NCBI RefSeq assembly: GCF_001542875.1
Contig: NZ_LMAF01000002.1
Coordinates: forward strand, 1,015,501 to 1,079,500
Direction: 5' to 3'
Length of the DNA stretch: 64,000 nucleotides
From: Erythrobacter sp. YT30
Lineage (GTDB): Bacteria; Pseudomonadota; Alphaproteobacteria; Sphingomonadales; Sphingomonadaceae
Shown here: piece after piece, positions 34,846 to 43,838 of the stretch
How the letters are laid out: the number at the start of each line of letters is the position of its first letter
Numbering within the stretch: the stretch's first letter is position 1
Translations under genes and position numbers: made by a program
The notes under the pieces: generated by a model
What the model saw: the letters and a program-made list of their open reading frames with translations, nothing else
Database searches by the model: none
What the model was told of the DNA's origin: nothing

Positions 34846-35283
34846 ATGAACGATCAGTTTTCATCCGTGATCGCAAGACTGCGCGATTTCCAGCTGGCGC
34901 GTTATCTGCTCGCCAGCGTTGGCGCGTTGGCGGTCGATGTGGGCGCGTTCCTGGGGCTGATGGCCATGGGCGTTGCGCCCGCGCCGGCCTCTGCCATCGG
35001 GTATTCGCTTGGCATTCTTGCGCATTGGCTGCTTTCAAGCCGGACGGTCTTTCAAGAAACGGTCGCAAGCGGAGGCGCGGCGCGAACACGGCAAAAAGCG
35101 CTGTTTGTAATCTCCGCCTTTATCGGCCTCGGCCTTACCACAGCCATCGTGGGCGTCGGCGATTGGGTGGGTATCGATCCGCGCCTTGCCAAAGCCGCCG
35201 CGATCATCGTCAGTTTCACAGCGACTTGGCTGATCCGCAGCCGCATCGTTTTTCGCGCTGAACAATCCGCCCCATCGACATGA
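34846..35283 (+). CDS. GtrA-family membrane protein
   Basis: The product is 145 residues with four hydrophobic segments (RYLLASVGALAVDVGAFLGL, IGYSLGILAHWLLSS, KALFVISAFIGLGLTTAIVG, AAAIIVSFTATWLIRSRIVF). The ending R-x-x-V-F is typical of GtrA. These proteins are thought to move or present polyprenyl-phosphate-linked sugars across the inner membrane. The stop overlaps the start of the next gene by 4 bases (ATGA), so the GtrA and GT-C-like proteins are made together and likely form one glycan-modification unit. Confidence 0.88.
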   Translation: MNDQFSSVIARLRDFQLARYLLASVGALAVDVGAFLGLMAMGVAPAPASAIGYSLGILAHWLLSSRTVFQETVASGGAARTRQKALFVISAFIGLGLTTAIVGVGDWVGIDPRLAKAAAIIVSFTATWLIRSRIVFRAEQSAPST

Positions 35284-37073
35284 TTATGGAGCGCCGCCTT
35301 GGAGCCTTTTCGGCTGAATTCCTGATTAAGGTCGCGCTTTGTTGGGCGGTCCTCTCCGCGGTGTTGCTGGGCTTCCATTTCAGCAAAATCGCAGGCTTTC
35401 TTTCGATGGGTCCGGACGATGTCCTGCGGCTCGTCCAGGTGCGCGATCTAATCGCTGGGCAAAGCTGGTTTGATGCGACGCAGCACCGGATCAATGCTGC
35501 TGATGGCGGGGTGCCGATGCACTGGTCGCGGCTTGTCGATTTGCCGCTCTATCTCACCATCATTGTGCTGACCCCGATTGTGGGAAGCGCGCTGGCCGAA
35601 ACAATCGCCGTTATCCTCGTCCCGCTCATCACCATGGGCCTTGCCATGATGCTGGCGGCGCGGATTGCGTGGCGGTTGCTGGGGCAGCAAGTCGCCAATT
35701 TGACCTGTCTGGTCTTCGCCTTTTCACTTCCTGTCATTTTCCAATTGGGACCGATGCGGATTGATCACCATGGCTGGCAGATTGTCTGCGCGCTCGCTGC
35801 CGTGAACGGATTGATGGCACGCTCTGAACGAATGGGCGCCTTCATCATTGGGGCATCGCTCGCGACCTGGCTTTCTATCTCTATCGAAGGGCTGCCGTTT
35901 GCAGCTGCGATGTTCGCACTGCTTGCATGGCGCTGGATACGTGATCGCAAAGAGCGTGTGTGGCTGGAAATGGCGATCCAGAGCCTTGCTGGCACCAGCA
36001 TCGCGCTGTTTCTGCTGACAAAGGGCGCGGGCAATCTTCAGATTTATTGCGATGCAATAGGGCCAGCGCATCTCGCCGTCTTTGGCTGGGGAGCGATTGT
36101 GCTCACGGTGTTCTCGCGCATAGAGCCAATTCCGCGCGGATTGCTTGTGGCAGGGTTCGGTATTGCCGGCGGCGGCGCGATTGGCGTCATGTTTTTGACC
36201 GCACCGCAATGCGTCACTGGCGGAGGATTTGGTGATCTTGATCCGCTCGTCGCCGAGTTTTGGCTTTCAAAAGTTGCCGAAGGTCAACCGATCTGGCGCC
36301 AGAAACTGGAAGTCGCGATGCAGTTCGCGGTCACGCCTGTCATTGCGCTGTTCGCGCTCGCCAATCTGATTGGGCAATCGCGCGACTGGTTGCGACGTTT
36401 CTGGACGGACTATGCTTTGCTTCTGGTCGCTGCATTCATCGTCTCGATGTTTGTTGCGCGCGCTGGAGCGGTGGCCTGCGTGCTCGCTGCGCCGCCACTG
36501 GCCTGGCAGATCCGCCAATGGCTTAGAGCAATCCGCAATATGAAGCGCCCGGTCTATCGTGTTTCGGCCATGATGGGCGTTGCCTGCGTGCTGCTGCCGA
36601 TCCTGCCGCTTTCCGTCTTCACGAGCGCTGAAAAGGCGCACGCTTCGATCCTTGGTGAAGAGCCAAAGGAAAAGAAAAAGCCTGCCGCCACCTGCAACAT
36701 TTCTGAGACCGCGCATTTGCTGAACGCGCTCCCGGCGAGCGAGCTGTATGCGCCGCTCGATATTGGCCCGCGAATTCTGCTTGATACGCATCACAGCGTT
36801 GTCGCGACCGCGCACCACCGCGGCGATGATGCGATGAAGTTCGTGATCGAGACTGCGCTCGCCGATCCAGACGACGCACTCACCAGATTGCGCGCGCGCG
36901 GCACCAATTATGTCGTGATATGCGATGGCCGCGGCGAACCTGTTACTTACAAAAAGGCGGCGCCGGATGGCTTTGTTGCCACGCTCCTAAGCGATGATGC
37001 GCCCGATTGGCTTGAGCCGATTGATCTGGGCGAGGCCGGATCGCTCAAGGCCTGGGCGATCAAGCCGGAATAA
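35280..37073 (+). CDS. Polytopic membrane protein, GT-C glycosyltransferase-like
   Basis: The product is 597 residues with about 11 to 13 hydrophobic segments and a C-terminal soluble part of about 130 residues. After the first membrane segment comes GPDDVLRLVQVRDLIAGQSW, an acidic DD followed by R-x-x-x-x-R-D, and then GVPMHWSRLVDLPL; this resembles the first periplasmic loop of GT-C enzymes such as STT3 or PMT, where acidic residues bind metal and lipid-linked sugar. The soluble end (YAPLDIGPRILLDTHHSVVA, GTNYVVICDG) also occurs in related GT-C proteins. Some databases label similar proteins AcrB-like, but I see no RND features. The start overlaps gtrA by 4 bases. Confidence 0.65.
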   Translation: MIMERRLGAFSAEFLIKVALCWAVLSAVLLGFHFSKIAGFLSMGPDDVLRLVQVRDLIAGQSWFDATQHRINAADGGVPMHWSRLVDLPLYLTIIVLTPIVGSALAETIAVILVPLITMGLAMMLAARIAWRLLGQQVANLTCLVFAFSLPVIFQLGPMRIDHHGWQIVCALAAVNGLMARSERMGAFIIGASLATWLSISIEGLPFAAAMFALLAWRWIRDRKERVWLEMAIQSLAGTSIALFLLTKGAGNLQIYCDAIGPAHLAVFGWGAIVLTVFSRIEPIPRGLLVAGFGIAGGGAIGVMFLTAPQCVTGGGFGDLDPLVAEFWLSKVAEGQPIWRQKLEVAMQFAVTPVIALFALANLIGQSRDWLRRFWTDYALLLVAAFIVSMFVARAGAVACVLAAPPLAWQIRQWLRAIRNMKRPVYRVSAMMGVACVLLPILPLSVFTSAEKAHASILGEEPKEKKKPAATCNISETAHLLNALPASELYAPLDIGPRILLDTHHSVVATAHHRGDDAMKFVIETALADPDDALTRLRARGTNYVVICDGRGEPVTYKKAAPDGFVATLLSDDAPDWLEPIDLGEAGSLKAWAIKPE

Positions 37074-37088
37074 AATCTCCAACCGGCG

Positions 37089-37589
37089 CTAGGCTGGGAT
37101 GAAGTCCAACGCCGCACCGTTGATGCAATGGCGCTTGCCCGTGGGCTTTGGCCCGTCACCAAAGATATGTCCCAAATGCCCGCCGCAATCGGCGCAGTGC
37201 ACTTCGGTGCGGGGGTATCCAATCTTGTAATCGGTGCTCGTGCCAACTGCGCCCTTGTCGATCGCTTTGTAGAAGCTCGGCCAGCCCGTCTTGCTGTCGT
37301 ATTTGTGCGCTGAGGAATACAGGCGATTGTTGCACCCTGCGCAAACGAACGTGCCCTTGCGGTTTTCCTTATTGAGGGGCGATGTGTAAGCGCGCTCTGT
37401 CCCGGCTTCGCGCAGGACATAGTATTCAGACTTGGTCAACTGCTTGCGCCATTGCGCTTCTGATTTGCTGATACGGAAATTGCCCTTGGCTTGAGCGGGG
37501 GATGCACCGCACGCGCTCAACAAAGGCAAAGAAACGCCGAGGCCCGCCGCCCCGAGCAGAAAGCGGCGACGCCAGATGCTGTCCGACAT
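37089..37589 (-). CDS. msrB: Peptide methionine sulfoxide reductase MsrB, Tat/lipoprotein
   Basis: The product is 166 residues from the ATG at 37589, which has AGGA 9 bases upstream; an alternative start at 37616 has a poor site. The twin-arginine region WRRRFLLGAAGLGVSLPLL ends in a lipobox-like LSAC, so it is probably a Tat-exported lipoprotein. The MsrB domain has the two zinc pairs (FVCAGCNNRL and HCADCGGHLGHIF) and the active site GKRHCINGAAL. It reduces methionine-R-sulfoxide and complements the exported MsrA at 16208-16891. It converges on the GT-C-like gene. Confidence 0.95.
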   Translation of the reverse strand: MSDSIWRRRFLLGAAGLGVSLPLLSACGASPAQAKGNFRISKSEAQWRKQLTKSEYYVLREAGTERAYTSPLNKENRKGTFVCAGCNNRLYSSAHKYDSKTGWPSFYKAIDKGAVGTSTDYKIGYPRTEVHCADCGGHLGHIFGDGPKPTGKRHCINGAALDFIPA

Positions 37590-37673
37590 GATTTTCGATC
37601 CTGATTTTTCGTCCATCTCGTTATGTTTTACGTGTTAAATGGCGAAAAAGTTTCACTTCGCGACCTGAAGCGC

Positions 37674-39014
37674 TCAGAATTCGGTGATTTCTACCTCCAG
37701 CTTGCGGAAACCGTGGACGAAGTTTGCGCGCACGCGCTCCACATCGCCTGCAACGTGAACGCGCATCCGGCGTTTGTGCATTTCTTCGAGCAAGACGCGC
37801 AATTGCAATTCGGCAAGCCGCGCACCCACACAGCGGTGGATACCGTAGCCAAACGCGATGTGCCGCTTTGCATTCTCGCGTGTGATATCGAGTTTGTGCG
37901 GGTCGGGGAAAATTGCTTCCTCGTGGTTTGCCGCGAGATACCACAGCACAACCTTGTCGCCCTTCTTGATCGTCTTGCCGAAGACTTCGGTGTCTTCGGT
38001 GCAGGTCCGCCGCATATGCGCAAGCGGTGTCTGCATCCGCAAACATTCCTGAACGGCATTCGGGATAAGCTCCGGATTTTCCTCAAACAGTTTTCGCTGA
38101 TCGGGGAACTTGTCGAGCAAGTGGATGATCCCGCTCATTGTGTTGCGCGTCGTGTCATTCCCTCCGACGATCAACAGCACCAGATTGCCGATGAATTCTT
38201 CAGGGCGCATCTGGTTCATCGCATCGGAATGAACCATCATGCTGATAAGGTCATTTCCGGGCTCTTTATCCATGGTGCGCTCGACCCAGAGCGATTGGAA
38301 ATAGGCCGCCATCTCATGAAGGAATTCCCAGCGCAGCTCGTCAAGCTCACGCACGCCTGCAATTTCGGTATCGCCTGACCAGTCAGACCAGAAAGTGAGC
38401 ATGCGACGATCTTCCCATGGGAAGCCGAACAGGATGGCGAGCATGCCCGTCGTCAGTTCAATCGAAACCGTGTCGACCCAGTCAAAGACTTCGCCGCGCG
38501 GAAGAGTGTCGAGCAATTCGCCCGTGCGCTGGCGGATTTCGTCTTCCATATCCTTCATGGCTGACGGGGTGAATTTGGGAGCGACTGTGCGGCGCTGGCC
38601 GGTGTGTTGTGGCCGGTCCATGGCGATGAACATGGGGAGTTCGCGGCGATCGGTCCCCTCTGCGGCGATCTGTTCGTCAGTCAGGCGTTCAAGGATGGTG
38701 ATCCCACCATATTCCCAGCTCGAAGAGAATGTTTCCGGCAATGCCTCGATATGCTGGATCGCCTTGTGCCCGACGACAGCCCAGTACGGGCCATAGGGGC
38801 TTTCGGGGATGTAATGCAGCGGGCCTGCATCCTGCATTTCCTTGAAAATCGGCTGCCATCTGTCTTCGAAATAGATATCCGACCGGCTCACATCCCATTT
38901 GTGAGGATGCTGCGGGCGTTCTTCCGGATGCTTTTCAAAGTGCGCCTTGAGCGCTTCATACGCCTGCGGTGAATTGCGCACCTTGGGCCGTGCAGGGGGT
39001 GCCATCGTCGCCAT
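37674..39014 (-). CDS. Cytochrome P450, CYP153-type alkane/fatty-acid hydroxylase
   Basis: The product is 446 residues. Key P450 elements are present: the I helix LLIVGGNDTTRNTMSG, the K helix ECLR (ExxR), and the heme-binding loop HIAFGYGIHRCVGARLAELQ with the axial Cys. The pattern MFIAMDRPQHTGQRRTV, DWVDTVSIELTTGMLAILFG and FPWEDRRMLTFWSDW matches the CYP153 family as I remember it, which hydroxylates the terminal carbon of medium-chain alkanes and related substrates. It needs a ferredoxin and a ferredoxin reductase. A reductase-like gene is at 42532-43773, but no ferredoxin gene is seen in this window. Confidence 0.85.
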   Translation of the reverse strand: MATMAPPARPKVRNSPQAYEALKAHFEKHPEERPQHPHKWDVSRSDIYFEDRWQPIFKEMQDAGPLHYIPESPYGPYWAVVGHKAIQHIEALPETFSSSWEYGGITILERLTDEQIAAEGTDRRELPMFIAMDRPQHTGQRRTVAPKFTPSAMKDMEDEIRQRTGELLDTLPRGEVFDWVDTVSIELTTGMLAILFGFPWEDRRMLTFWSDWSGDTEIAGVRELDELRWEFLHEMAAYFQSLWVERTMDKEPGNDLISMMVHSDAMNQMRPEEFIGNLVLLIVGGNDTTRNTMSGIIHLLDKFPDQRKLFEENPELIPNAVQECLRMQTPLAHMRRTCTEDTEVFGKTIKKGDKVVLWYLAANHEEAIFPDPHKLDITRENAKRHIAFGYGIHRCVGARLAELQLRVLLEEMHKRRMRVHVAGDVERVRANFVHGFRKLEVEITEF

Positions 39015-39107
39015 TGTTCTCTCCCGTCACCGAACTGTGTTGTTCGATCAACGAGAGACATCCTGCCCTAATTGACAGTGATGTCAATACCGGTTTCGAT
39101 TGACTAC

Positions 39108-40409
39108 TTACTCAGCCGGTTCAAGCGCAGGCTCAGCCTTGCGGCGCCCGAAGAGGGAGCGACGTTTCGATTTATCGCGCCCAGCACCGCCTGATTTCAT
39201 CACGCGTTTCTTGAACAGGATCGATCCACCTTTGACGAGCAGGGCAACCCAGATGCCTTGCCATAAGAGCGCGCCTGCGTGAATCCACACATTCTCATCC
39301 ATCGCCGCGCGCGCAAGCATGGCGAAAGGAGAAGAGAGCGGGAAGGCGATGGCGTAAGGCTCCATCCACGCACCGCCTGGCGTCAATGTGAAGGCAGCGA
39401 CGAAGAACACCATAAGCTGCATCATCGTCACCGGCATCGACATGGTCTGCACTTCGCGCACGGTGTTCGCCATTGCGCCAATGGTGAGGAACAGGGAGCC
39501 GAGCAGCAGATACGCCATCGAGAAATAGGCAATTCCGAAAACGATAAAGAGCGGCCATCCAACCGCAGGGCCGGGAAGGTTGCGGTAATTGGTTTGAGTG
39601 ACGGTTACGATCGCATCTTCGGCCACCGCCCAAAACGCCCAACCGACAGTGCCCCACACAGCGATGCCCACAAACGACACGCCCAGCATGGCAAACAGCT
39701 TGCCCATGAACACCGCGTCCATCGGGATCGCTGCGGCTAGGATTTCGATGATCTTGTTGCCCTTTTCCTCAGCGAGGTTGGACAGTACCATGCCTGCAAG
39801 CAGCATCGTCAAAAGGAACAGAACCATTTGCGAGGCTTGAGCGGTTTTGATCCGGCTGGATCGTTCAGACGCCGCGCTGCTGGTGACAGTGGCGGTCTGG
39901 ACGTTGGGGAAGGTCTGCGGTGATGCGCTTGCCCCGGTGGAGGCGATCAGGCTGATCGGGCCTTTCCACCGCGCAACTTGTCCCTTGGTGCCCACCAATT
40001 CAGGCGCAGCGATGCTGCCCGTCACAATCGCGACATAGCTGCCTTTTCGTTCTTCAAGGAACGCCCTCGCGTTGAAACTGGGATTGTCTTGGGCTTCAGG
40101 AATAACGGCAAGCGCAGGCACCGCACCGCCCAATTGCGGACGCAAGGTATCCGCGCCGCGTAACAGCGCCGCGGTATCATCCACGCTCATCGCGATACCG
40201 ATTTCGGCAGCGGAAGCTTGCTTCGAAACCTGTCCGCCAATGCTGCCGGCAAGGCCGCCAACGATGACGGGGAAGAGCGGCCCCAAAAGGAAGAACAGAA
40301 ACGCGCGGCTGAACAGCACAGCGACGAAATCACGCTGGGCGATGACCCAGGCGGCTTCGAGACGCGAAAGGCGGGGTTTGACAGCCATGTTGGCCATTTG
40401 GTCGCTCAT
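39108..40409 (-). CDS. ABC-2-type transporter permease
   Basis: The product is 433 residues. The first membrane segment follows a short cytoplasmic start (EAAWVIAQRDFVAVLFSRAF), a large extracytoplasmic domain spans about residues 55-190, and five more segments follow (MVLFLLTMLLAGMVLSNLAE, LFAMLGVSFVGIAVWGTVGW, YLLLGSLFLTIGAMANTV). EEKGNKIIEILAAAIP is the typical NatB-like motif. With the ATPase gene it forms an exporter of unknown substrate, possibly sodium, drugs or lipids. The ATPase stop overlaps its start by 4 bases. Confidence 0.88.
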   Translation of the reverse strand: MSDQMANMAVKPRLSRLEAAWVIAQRDFVAVLFSRAFLFFLLGPLFPVIVGGLAGSIGGQVSKQASAAEIGIAMSVDDTAALLRGADTLRPQLGGAVPALAVIPEAQDNPSFNARAFLEERKGSYVAIVTGSIAAPELVGTKGQVARWKGPISLIASTGASASPQTFPNVQTATVTSSAASERSSRIKTAQASQMVLFLLTMLLAGMVLSNLAEEKGNKIIEILAAAIPMDAVFMGKLFAMLGVSFVGIAVWGTVGWAFWAVAEDAIVTVTQTNYRNLPGPAVGWPLFIVFGIAYFSMAYLLLGSLFLTIGAMANTVREVQTMSMPVTMMQLMVFFVAAFTLTPGGAWMEPYAIAFPLSSPFAMLARAAMDENVWIHAGALLWQGIWVALLVKGGSILFKKRVMKSGGAGRDKSKRRSLFGRRKAEPALEPAE

Positions 40410-41428
40410 GATAGGTCTCCCGCCTGATCAGCCTCAAGCTGACGCGCAGCCGCTTCGCCTGCGATTGCGACGAAAGCATCGTGAAGCCCGGCGCGTTCGA
40501 TGGAAAGCGACAGAATGCCCGCTTCGCCTGCGATGAGGTCTTTGAGCAAAGGCTCAACCCCAGTTTCTGGAAGCGAGAAATAGAAGAAATCGCCTTCGCG
40601 CCGCGTGTCTTCGGGCAGAGCTTTGGTCCATGCTCCTTCGCGCGCGCGGGTTTCGAGGCGGACTTGTGCAGGGATTCGGTCACGTGCGGTTTCGACGCTG
40701 CCGGCATAGGGCACTTTGCCCCCTGCAATAATGGCGACGCCTTCGCAAAGCCGCTCGGCATGATGAATGACGTGGGTGGAGAAGATTACCGTCACCCCTT
40801 CTTCAGCCAAAGACCGGATCATCCGCTCCAACTTGCCCTGGTTAATTGCATCAAGGCCGGAGAATGGTTCATCAAGCACCACAAGGCGGGGCTGGTGAAC
40901 CAGAGTGCCGAGCAATTGGACGGTTTGCGCCATCCCTTTGGAAAGCTGGCGAATCTGGCGATCGGCTGCATGGGAAAGATCGTGCCGTTTCAGCAGTTCA
41001 AGCCCGCGCCTGCGTCCTTCCGGCTTTGGCAGACCGCGCAGCGCGCCCATGAACGCGATGGCATCAATTGCCTTCATGGCGGGGTAGAGACCTCGCTCTT
41101 CGGGCAGATATCCGATCAGGCGACCCACATCGTGCGGGCGATCATGGCCAAAGACACGGCGCACGCCTTCATCGGGATCAATGATGCCCAAAAGCATCCG
41201 CAAGGTCGTCGTCTTTCCAGCGCCATTGGGGCCCAGAATGCCGTAAATCGCGCCTTCAGGCACAGCGATATCGACGCCATCGACAGCGCGCGTCCCGTCA
41301 AAGCTTTTGACCAGCCCGCGCGCTTCAATCGCGAGAGGGCGCGTATCGATGATCGGCTCAAGGTCAGAGCTGTCAAACGGGGCTGTGTGATTGTGCGAAG
41401 CCACAAGTTCGCTTACCGGCATATCCAT
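40406..41428 (-). CDS. ABC transporter ATP-binding protein
   Basis: The product is 340 residues. Walker A is GPNGAGKTTTLRML, the signature is LSKGMAQTVQLLG, Walker B is RLVVLDEPFSGLDAI, and the switch His is in VIFSTHVIHHAERLC. A C-terminal region of about 100 residues (VRLETRAREGAWTKALPEDT) extends beyond the core, as in ABC-2 ATPases of the NatA/DrrA type. It partners the permease gene it overlaps. Only 46 bases separate it from the divergent queG gene, so the two share a compact promoter region. Confidence 0.93.
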   Translation of the reverse strand: MDMPVSELVASHNHTAPFDSSDLEPIIDTRPLAIEARGLVKSFDGTRAVDGVDIAVPEGAIYGILGPNGAGKTTTLRMLLGIIDPDEGVRRVFGHDRPHDVGRLIGYLPEERGLYPAMKAIDAIAFMGALRGLPKPEGRRRGLELLKRHDLSHAADRQIRQLSKGMAQTVQLLGTLVHQPRLVVLDEPFSGLDAINQGKLERMIRSLAEEGVTVIFSTHVIHHAERLCEGVAIIAGGKVPYAGSVETARDRIPAQVRLETRAREGAWTKALPEDTRREGDFFYFSLPETGVEPLLKDLIAGEAGILSLSIERAGLHDAFVAIAGEAAARQLEADQAGDLS

Positions 41429-41474
41429 GGGAATGCGAGTTAACGCGCGAGACTAAACGGGAGTAACCCTAAAC

Positions 41475-42548
41475 ATGGTTAATTCCGGGCTAACCAACGG
41501 AGTTGAGGAAACGCTTGAAACGCGTATTTCCAAGGCTGCGCTGGATCTCGGATTTGTATCTTGCGGCATTACCAGCGCCCGCGAAGACCCGGTCCGCGCT
41601 GAGCGGCTCGAACAATGGCTCGGCGATAATCATCACGGCACAATGGAATGGATGGAGACAAGGGCCCATCATCGCCGTTCTCCGCAAGCCCTATGGCCTG
41701 AGGCGCGATCGGTGATTGCTCTCGGTATGAGTTATGCCCCCTCTGCCGATCCGATGCGGCTGGAGGATTATCCTGCCCATGCGCGCATCTCCGTTTATGC
41801 GCAGGGCAAGGATTATCACGATACCGTCAAAAAGAGACTGAAGGCGCTCGCGCGTTGGCTGGTGGCTGAAGAACTGGGCGCTGAGGTGAAAGTCTTCGTC
41901 GATACAGCGCCCGTGATGGAAAAGCCTTTGGGAGAGGCGGCGGGCATTGGCTGGCAGGGCAAGCACACCAACCTCGTCAGCCCAGATCACGGCAGCTGGC
42001 TGTTTCTGGGAGCGATCTACACAACTCTGGAACTTGAGCCGAGCGATCCTCAACGCGATCAATGCGGGACTTGCCGTGCATGTCTGGATAGTTGCCCCAC
42101 CGACGCGTTCCCCAGCGCCTACCGGCTCGATGCGCGGCGCTGCATTTCGTATCTGACGATTGAGCATAAGGGGCCGATAGCTGAAGAGTTTCGCACCGCT
42201 CTCGGCAATCGGATCTATGGCTGCGATGATTGTCTGGCGGTTTGCCCATGGAACAAGTTTGCATCCACCGCCCACGCCATGCGCGAATTTCTACCCCGCG
42301 CCGAACTCGCAAGTCCGCGACTTGGCGAATTGCTCGCGCTTGATGATGCAGGCTTTCGCGAGGTTTTTTCAGGCTCGCCCATCAAACGGATCGGGCGGGG
42401 CAGGTTTGTCAGGAACTGCCTTTATGCGGCTGGGAATAGCGGGGATGCGGCGCTGCTCGGCGCATGCGAGAAGTTGAAGAACGATCCCGACACAGTCGTC
42501 GCAGATGCGGCGCATTGGGCCGCAGCGCGCCTTACATCATCTCTTTAA
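41475..42548 (+). CDS. queG: Epoxyqueuosine reductase
   Basis: The product is 357 residues and reduces epoxyqueuosine to queuosine in tRNA wobble positions, using cobalamin and two [4Fe-4S] clusters. The cluster motifs are [16 protein letters not shown] and [15 protein letters not shown]; the N-terminal domain shows FVSCGITSA and HHGTMEWM, and HEAT-like repeats close the protein ([19 protein letters not shown]). GGGAG precedes the ATG. The last 17 bases overlap the convergent flavoprotein gene. Confidence 0.96.
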   Translation: MVNSGLTNGVEETLETRISKAALDLGFVSCGITSAREDPVRAERLEQWLGDNHHGTMEWMETRAHHRRSPQALWPEARSVIALGMSYAPSADPMRLEDYPAHARISVYAQGKDYHDTVKKRLKALARWLVAEELGAEVKVFVDTAPVMEKPLGEAAGIGWQGKHTNLVSPDHGSWLFLGAIYTTLELEPSDPQRDQCGTCRACLDSCPTDAFPSAYRLDARRCISYLTIEHKGPIAEEFRTALGNRIYGCDDCLAVCPWNKFASTAHAMREFLPRAELASPRLGELLALDDAGFREVFSGSPIKRIGRGRFVRNCLYAAGNSGDAALLGACEKLKNDPDTVVADAAHWAAARLTSSL

Positions 42549-43773
42549 GCTGCACGTTCGCATCGGCCAGCAATTCAGGATCAATCCGCTCAGCGCCCGC
42601 TTTCAGCATTTTTGATCCCTGCACGTAATCCTTCATGGTGTTCACGCAGTCGAATGCGATCGGTTTGCCTTCTTTGAGATAGACGACTGTGAATTTGCGA
42701 GTGGCAGGATCGCCGCGCAATACGGTGGCATCGTAATCGAGGTTGAGGCCAGCGGTCTGCAGTTTCAGATCATACTGGTTCGACCAGAACCACGGCAAAG
42801 CATCATAGGGCTCTTTTTCGCCCATGATCGCTTTTGCCACCGTGTTTGCCATGTCGTGCGCGTTCTGGACGGATTCCAGACGGATCACGGCGTTTTCGGC
42901 ATAGGGATTGGCGTGCGCTGCGCAGTCACCAATCGCGTAGATATCATCGAGAGTGGTGCGGCAGCAGAAATCGACATCGACGCCGTTGGACCCGGCAGCG
43001 CCCGCGGCGATGAGCGGCCCGACAGCCGGGACAATGCCAACGCCGACAACCACCATATCGCAGGCCAGAAAATCCCCGGTATCAAGCTGCACACCCGTCG
43101 CATGGCCATTGTCGTGCGCGATTGCGGTGACGGATTGGCCAAGTCGCACATCGACGCCCTGATTGCGGTGTTCAGTCGCGAAGAATTCGGACAGTTCTGG
43201 TCCGGCAACACGCGCGAGCAGGCGCTCCTGCGTTTCGATGAGAGTGACCTCGCAGCCCATTTTGCGTAGGACCGCTGCGGCCTCTAGCCCAATATACCCG
43301 CCGCCAATCACCACTGCGCGGCGCGCGCCTGCTTCAAGAGCGGCCATCATCGCATCTGCATCACGCTTGTCACGGACGTAGAAGACGCCTTTCTGGTTTG
43401 CGCCGGGGGTAGGCAGACGGCGCGGATCGCCGCCGCCTGACCAGATGAGCTTGCGATATCCTACCACGCTGCCGTCAGACAAAGTCACCGTGTGCGCAAT
43501 CGGATCGATATCGGTGACTGCGTGCCCCAGTGACAGATCAATGCCCTTGTCCGCCCAGAATTTTTCCGGCCGGATCATGATGCGTTCAAAGCCCTTGTCG
43601 CCTGCAAGGTATTCCTTGGACAGTGGCGGGCGTTCATACGGGGGCGCCGCATCGCGCCCGATCATCAGGATTGGGGCCTCGTGTCCTTGTTGGCGCAGCG
43701 CAATTGCAGCCTGCGCCCCGCCATGGCCTGTGCCGACAATAACGACATCAGCTTCGCGTGCCTGTGGTGCCAA
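42532..43773 (-). CDS. Ferredoxin/rubredoxin-reductase-type flavoprotein
   Basis: The product is 413 residues. It has two dinucleotide folds: FAD at the N-terminus ([34 protein letters not shown]) and NAD(P)H in the middle ([19 protein letters not shown]), then [15 protein letters not shown] for FAD. This is the putidaredoxin-reductase/AlkT architecture with a C-terminal reductase domain ([18 protein letters not shown]). It passes electrons from NAD(P)H to a ferredoxin. It could serve the CYP153 gene 3.5 kb away, although the two are not in one operon. It overlaps the end of queG by 17 bases. Confidence 0.88.
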   Translation of the reverse strand: MAPQAREADVVIVGTGHGGAQAAIALRQQGHEAPILMIGRDAAPPYERPPLSKEYLAGDKGFERIMIRPEKFWADKGIDLSLGHAVTDIDPIAHTVTLSDGSVVGYRKLIWSGGGDPRRLPTPGANQKGVFYVRDKRDADAMMAALEAGARRAVVIGGGYIGLEAAAVLRKMGCEVTLIETQERLLARVAGPELSEFFATEHRNQGVDVRLGQSVTAIAHDNGHATGVQLDTGDFLACDMVVVGVGIVPAVGPLIAAGAAGSNGVDVDFCCRTTLDDIYAIGDCAAHANPYAENAVIRLESVQNAHDMANTVAKAIMGEKEPYDALPWFWSNQYDLKLQTAGLNLDYDATVLRGDPATRKFTVVYLKEGKPIAFDCVNTMKDYVQGSKMLKAGAERIDPELLADANVQLKEMM

Positions 43774-43838
43774 GTTCGTTACCCTCTCTCGCCCCTGAGG
43801 CGCGCATGCCTTGCGCCAATCGTGCGCAAGGTCAAGGC

